In this document: positions 5,868 through 5,916 of the stretch, one piece after another
How positions within the stretch are numbered: the stretch's first letter is position 1
How the letters are laid out: the number at the start of each line of letters is the position of its first letter
Origin: an uncultured Acetatifactor sp.
Lineage (GTDB): Bacteria > Bacillota > Clostridia > Lachnospirales > Lachnospiraceae
Length of the DNA stretch: 5,916 bases
Assembly (NCBI GenBank): GCA_948896875.1
Contig: CAQUWW010000093.1
Location: 5,807 to 11,722 of the forward strand
Reading direction: 5' to 3'
The notes under the pieces: generated by a model
What the model was told of the DNA's origin: nothing
The model's database searches: none
The model's input: only the letters and a program-made list of their open reading frames with translations
Translations under genes and position numbers: made by a program

Positions 5868-5916
5868 TGGAAGCAAAGGGGCTCGAACCCTTGACCTCCC
5901 GCTAGTCAGGCGAGCG
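5868..5916 (-). tRNA. tRNA-Val (anticodon GAC), 3' part
   Basis: The 3' 49 bases of a tRNA on the minus strand are visible; the 5' part runs off the window. The anticodon stem CTCGC/GCGGG encloses the loop CTGACTA, with anticodon GAC at 5905-5907. A five-base variable region AGGTC follows. The T-arm AAGGG-TTCGAGC-CCCTT and the acceptor 3' strand TGCTTCC with discriminator A (5868) complete it. CCA is not encoded; a run of seven T follows. The predicted 5' acceptor strand would be GGAAGCA. Anticodon GAC and A73 both fit valine. U at position 37 is unusual, which leaves a little doubt about identity. Confidence 0.88.

Overview
The window looks like chromosomal DNA of a gut-type clostridium, most likely a Lachnospiraceae member (Bacillota). 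This is inferred from the moderate GC content, the strong AGGAGG-type ribosome binding sites and the clostridial flavour of the proteins; no taxonomic marker gene is complete. Its core is an L-rhamnose catabolic operon in the order rhaB-rhaA-rhaD. RhaA isomerises L-rhamnose to L-rhamnulose, RhaB phosphorylates it, and RhaD splits rhamnulose-1-phosphate into dihydroxyacetone phosphate and L-lactaldehyde. All three proteins are full length with their catalytic or metal residues intact. No transporter, regulator or lactaldehyde-processing enzyme is in view.

Layout. Positions 2-397 hold the C-terminal half of a CutC-family protein, closed by a clear intrinsic terminator. A 349-base gap then contains that terminator, an A/C-rich tract and a near-consensus sigma-70 type promoter (TTGACA, 17 bases, TATACT) that reads into rhaB. 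Between rhaB and rhaA lies a 357-base stretch that does not code. It is filled by an ordered mosaic of palindromic units. Two identical copies of an 89-base hairpin (M) alternate with a different 89-base hairpin (N), joined by directly repeated 14-base linkers, with a truncated N at the rhaB end. The period is 206 bases. rhaA then has its own good ribosome binding site, and rhaD follows 30 bases after it.

The right third runs on the minus strand and converges on rhaD. From the right edge inward it holds a partial tRNA gene (anticodon GAC, Val), a HicB-family antitoxin-like gene starting only seven bases after the tRNA, and a YcdX-like PHP-domain metallophosphatase. No HicA toxin gene is present inside the window, and there is no room for one between hicB and its visible neighbours.

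Most of the window is ordinary metabolism. The parts worth a second look are the palindromic mosaic inside the rha operon, which resembles the organisation of enterobacterial BIMEs, and the tRNA-hicB junction, where the antitoxin-like gene has no ribosome binding site.
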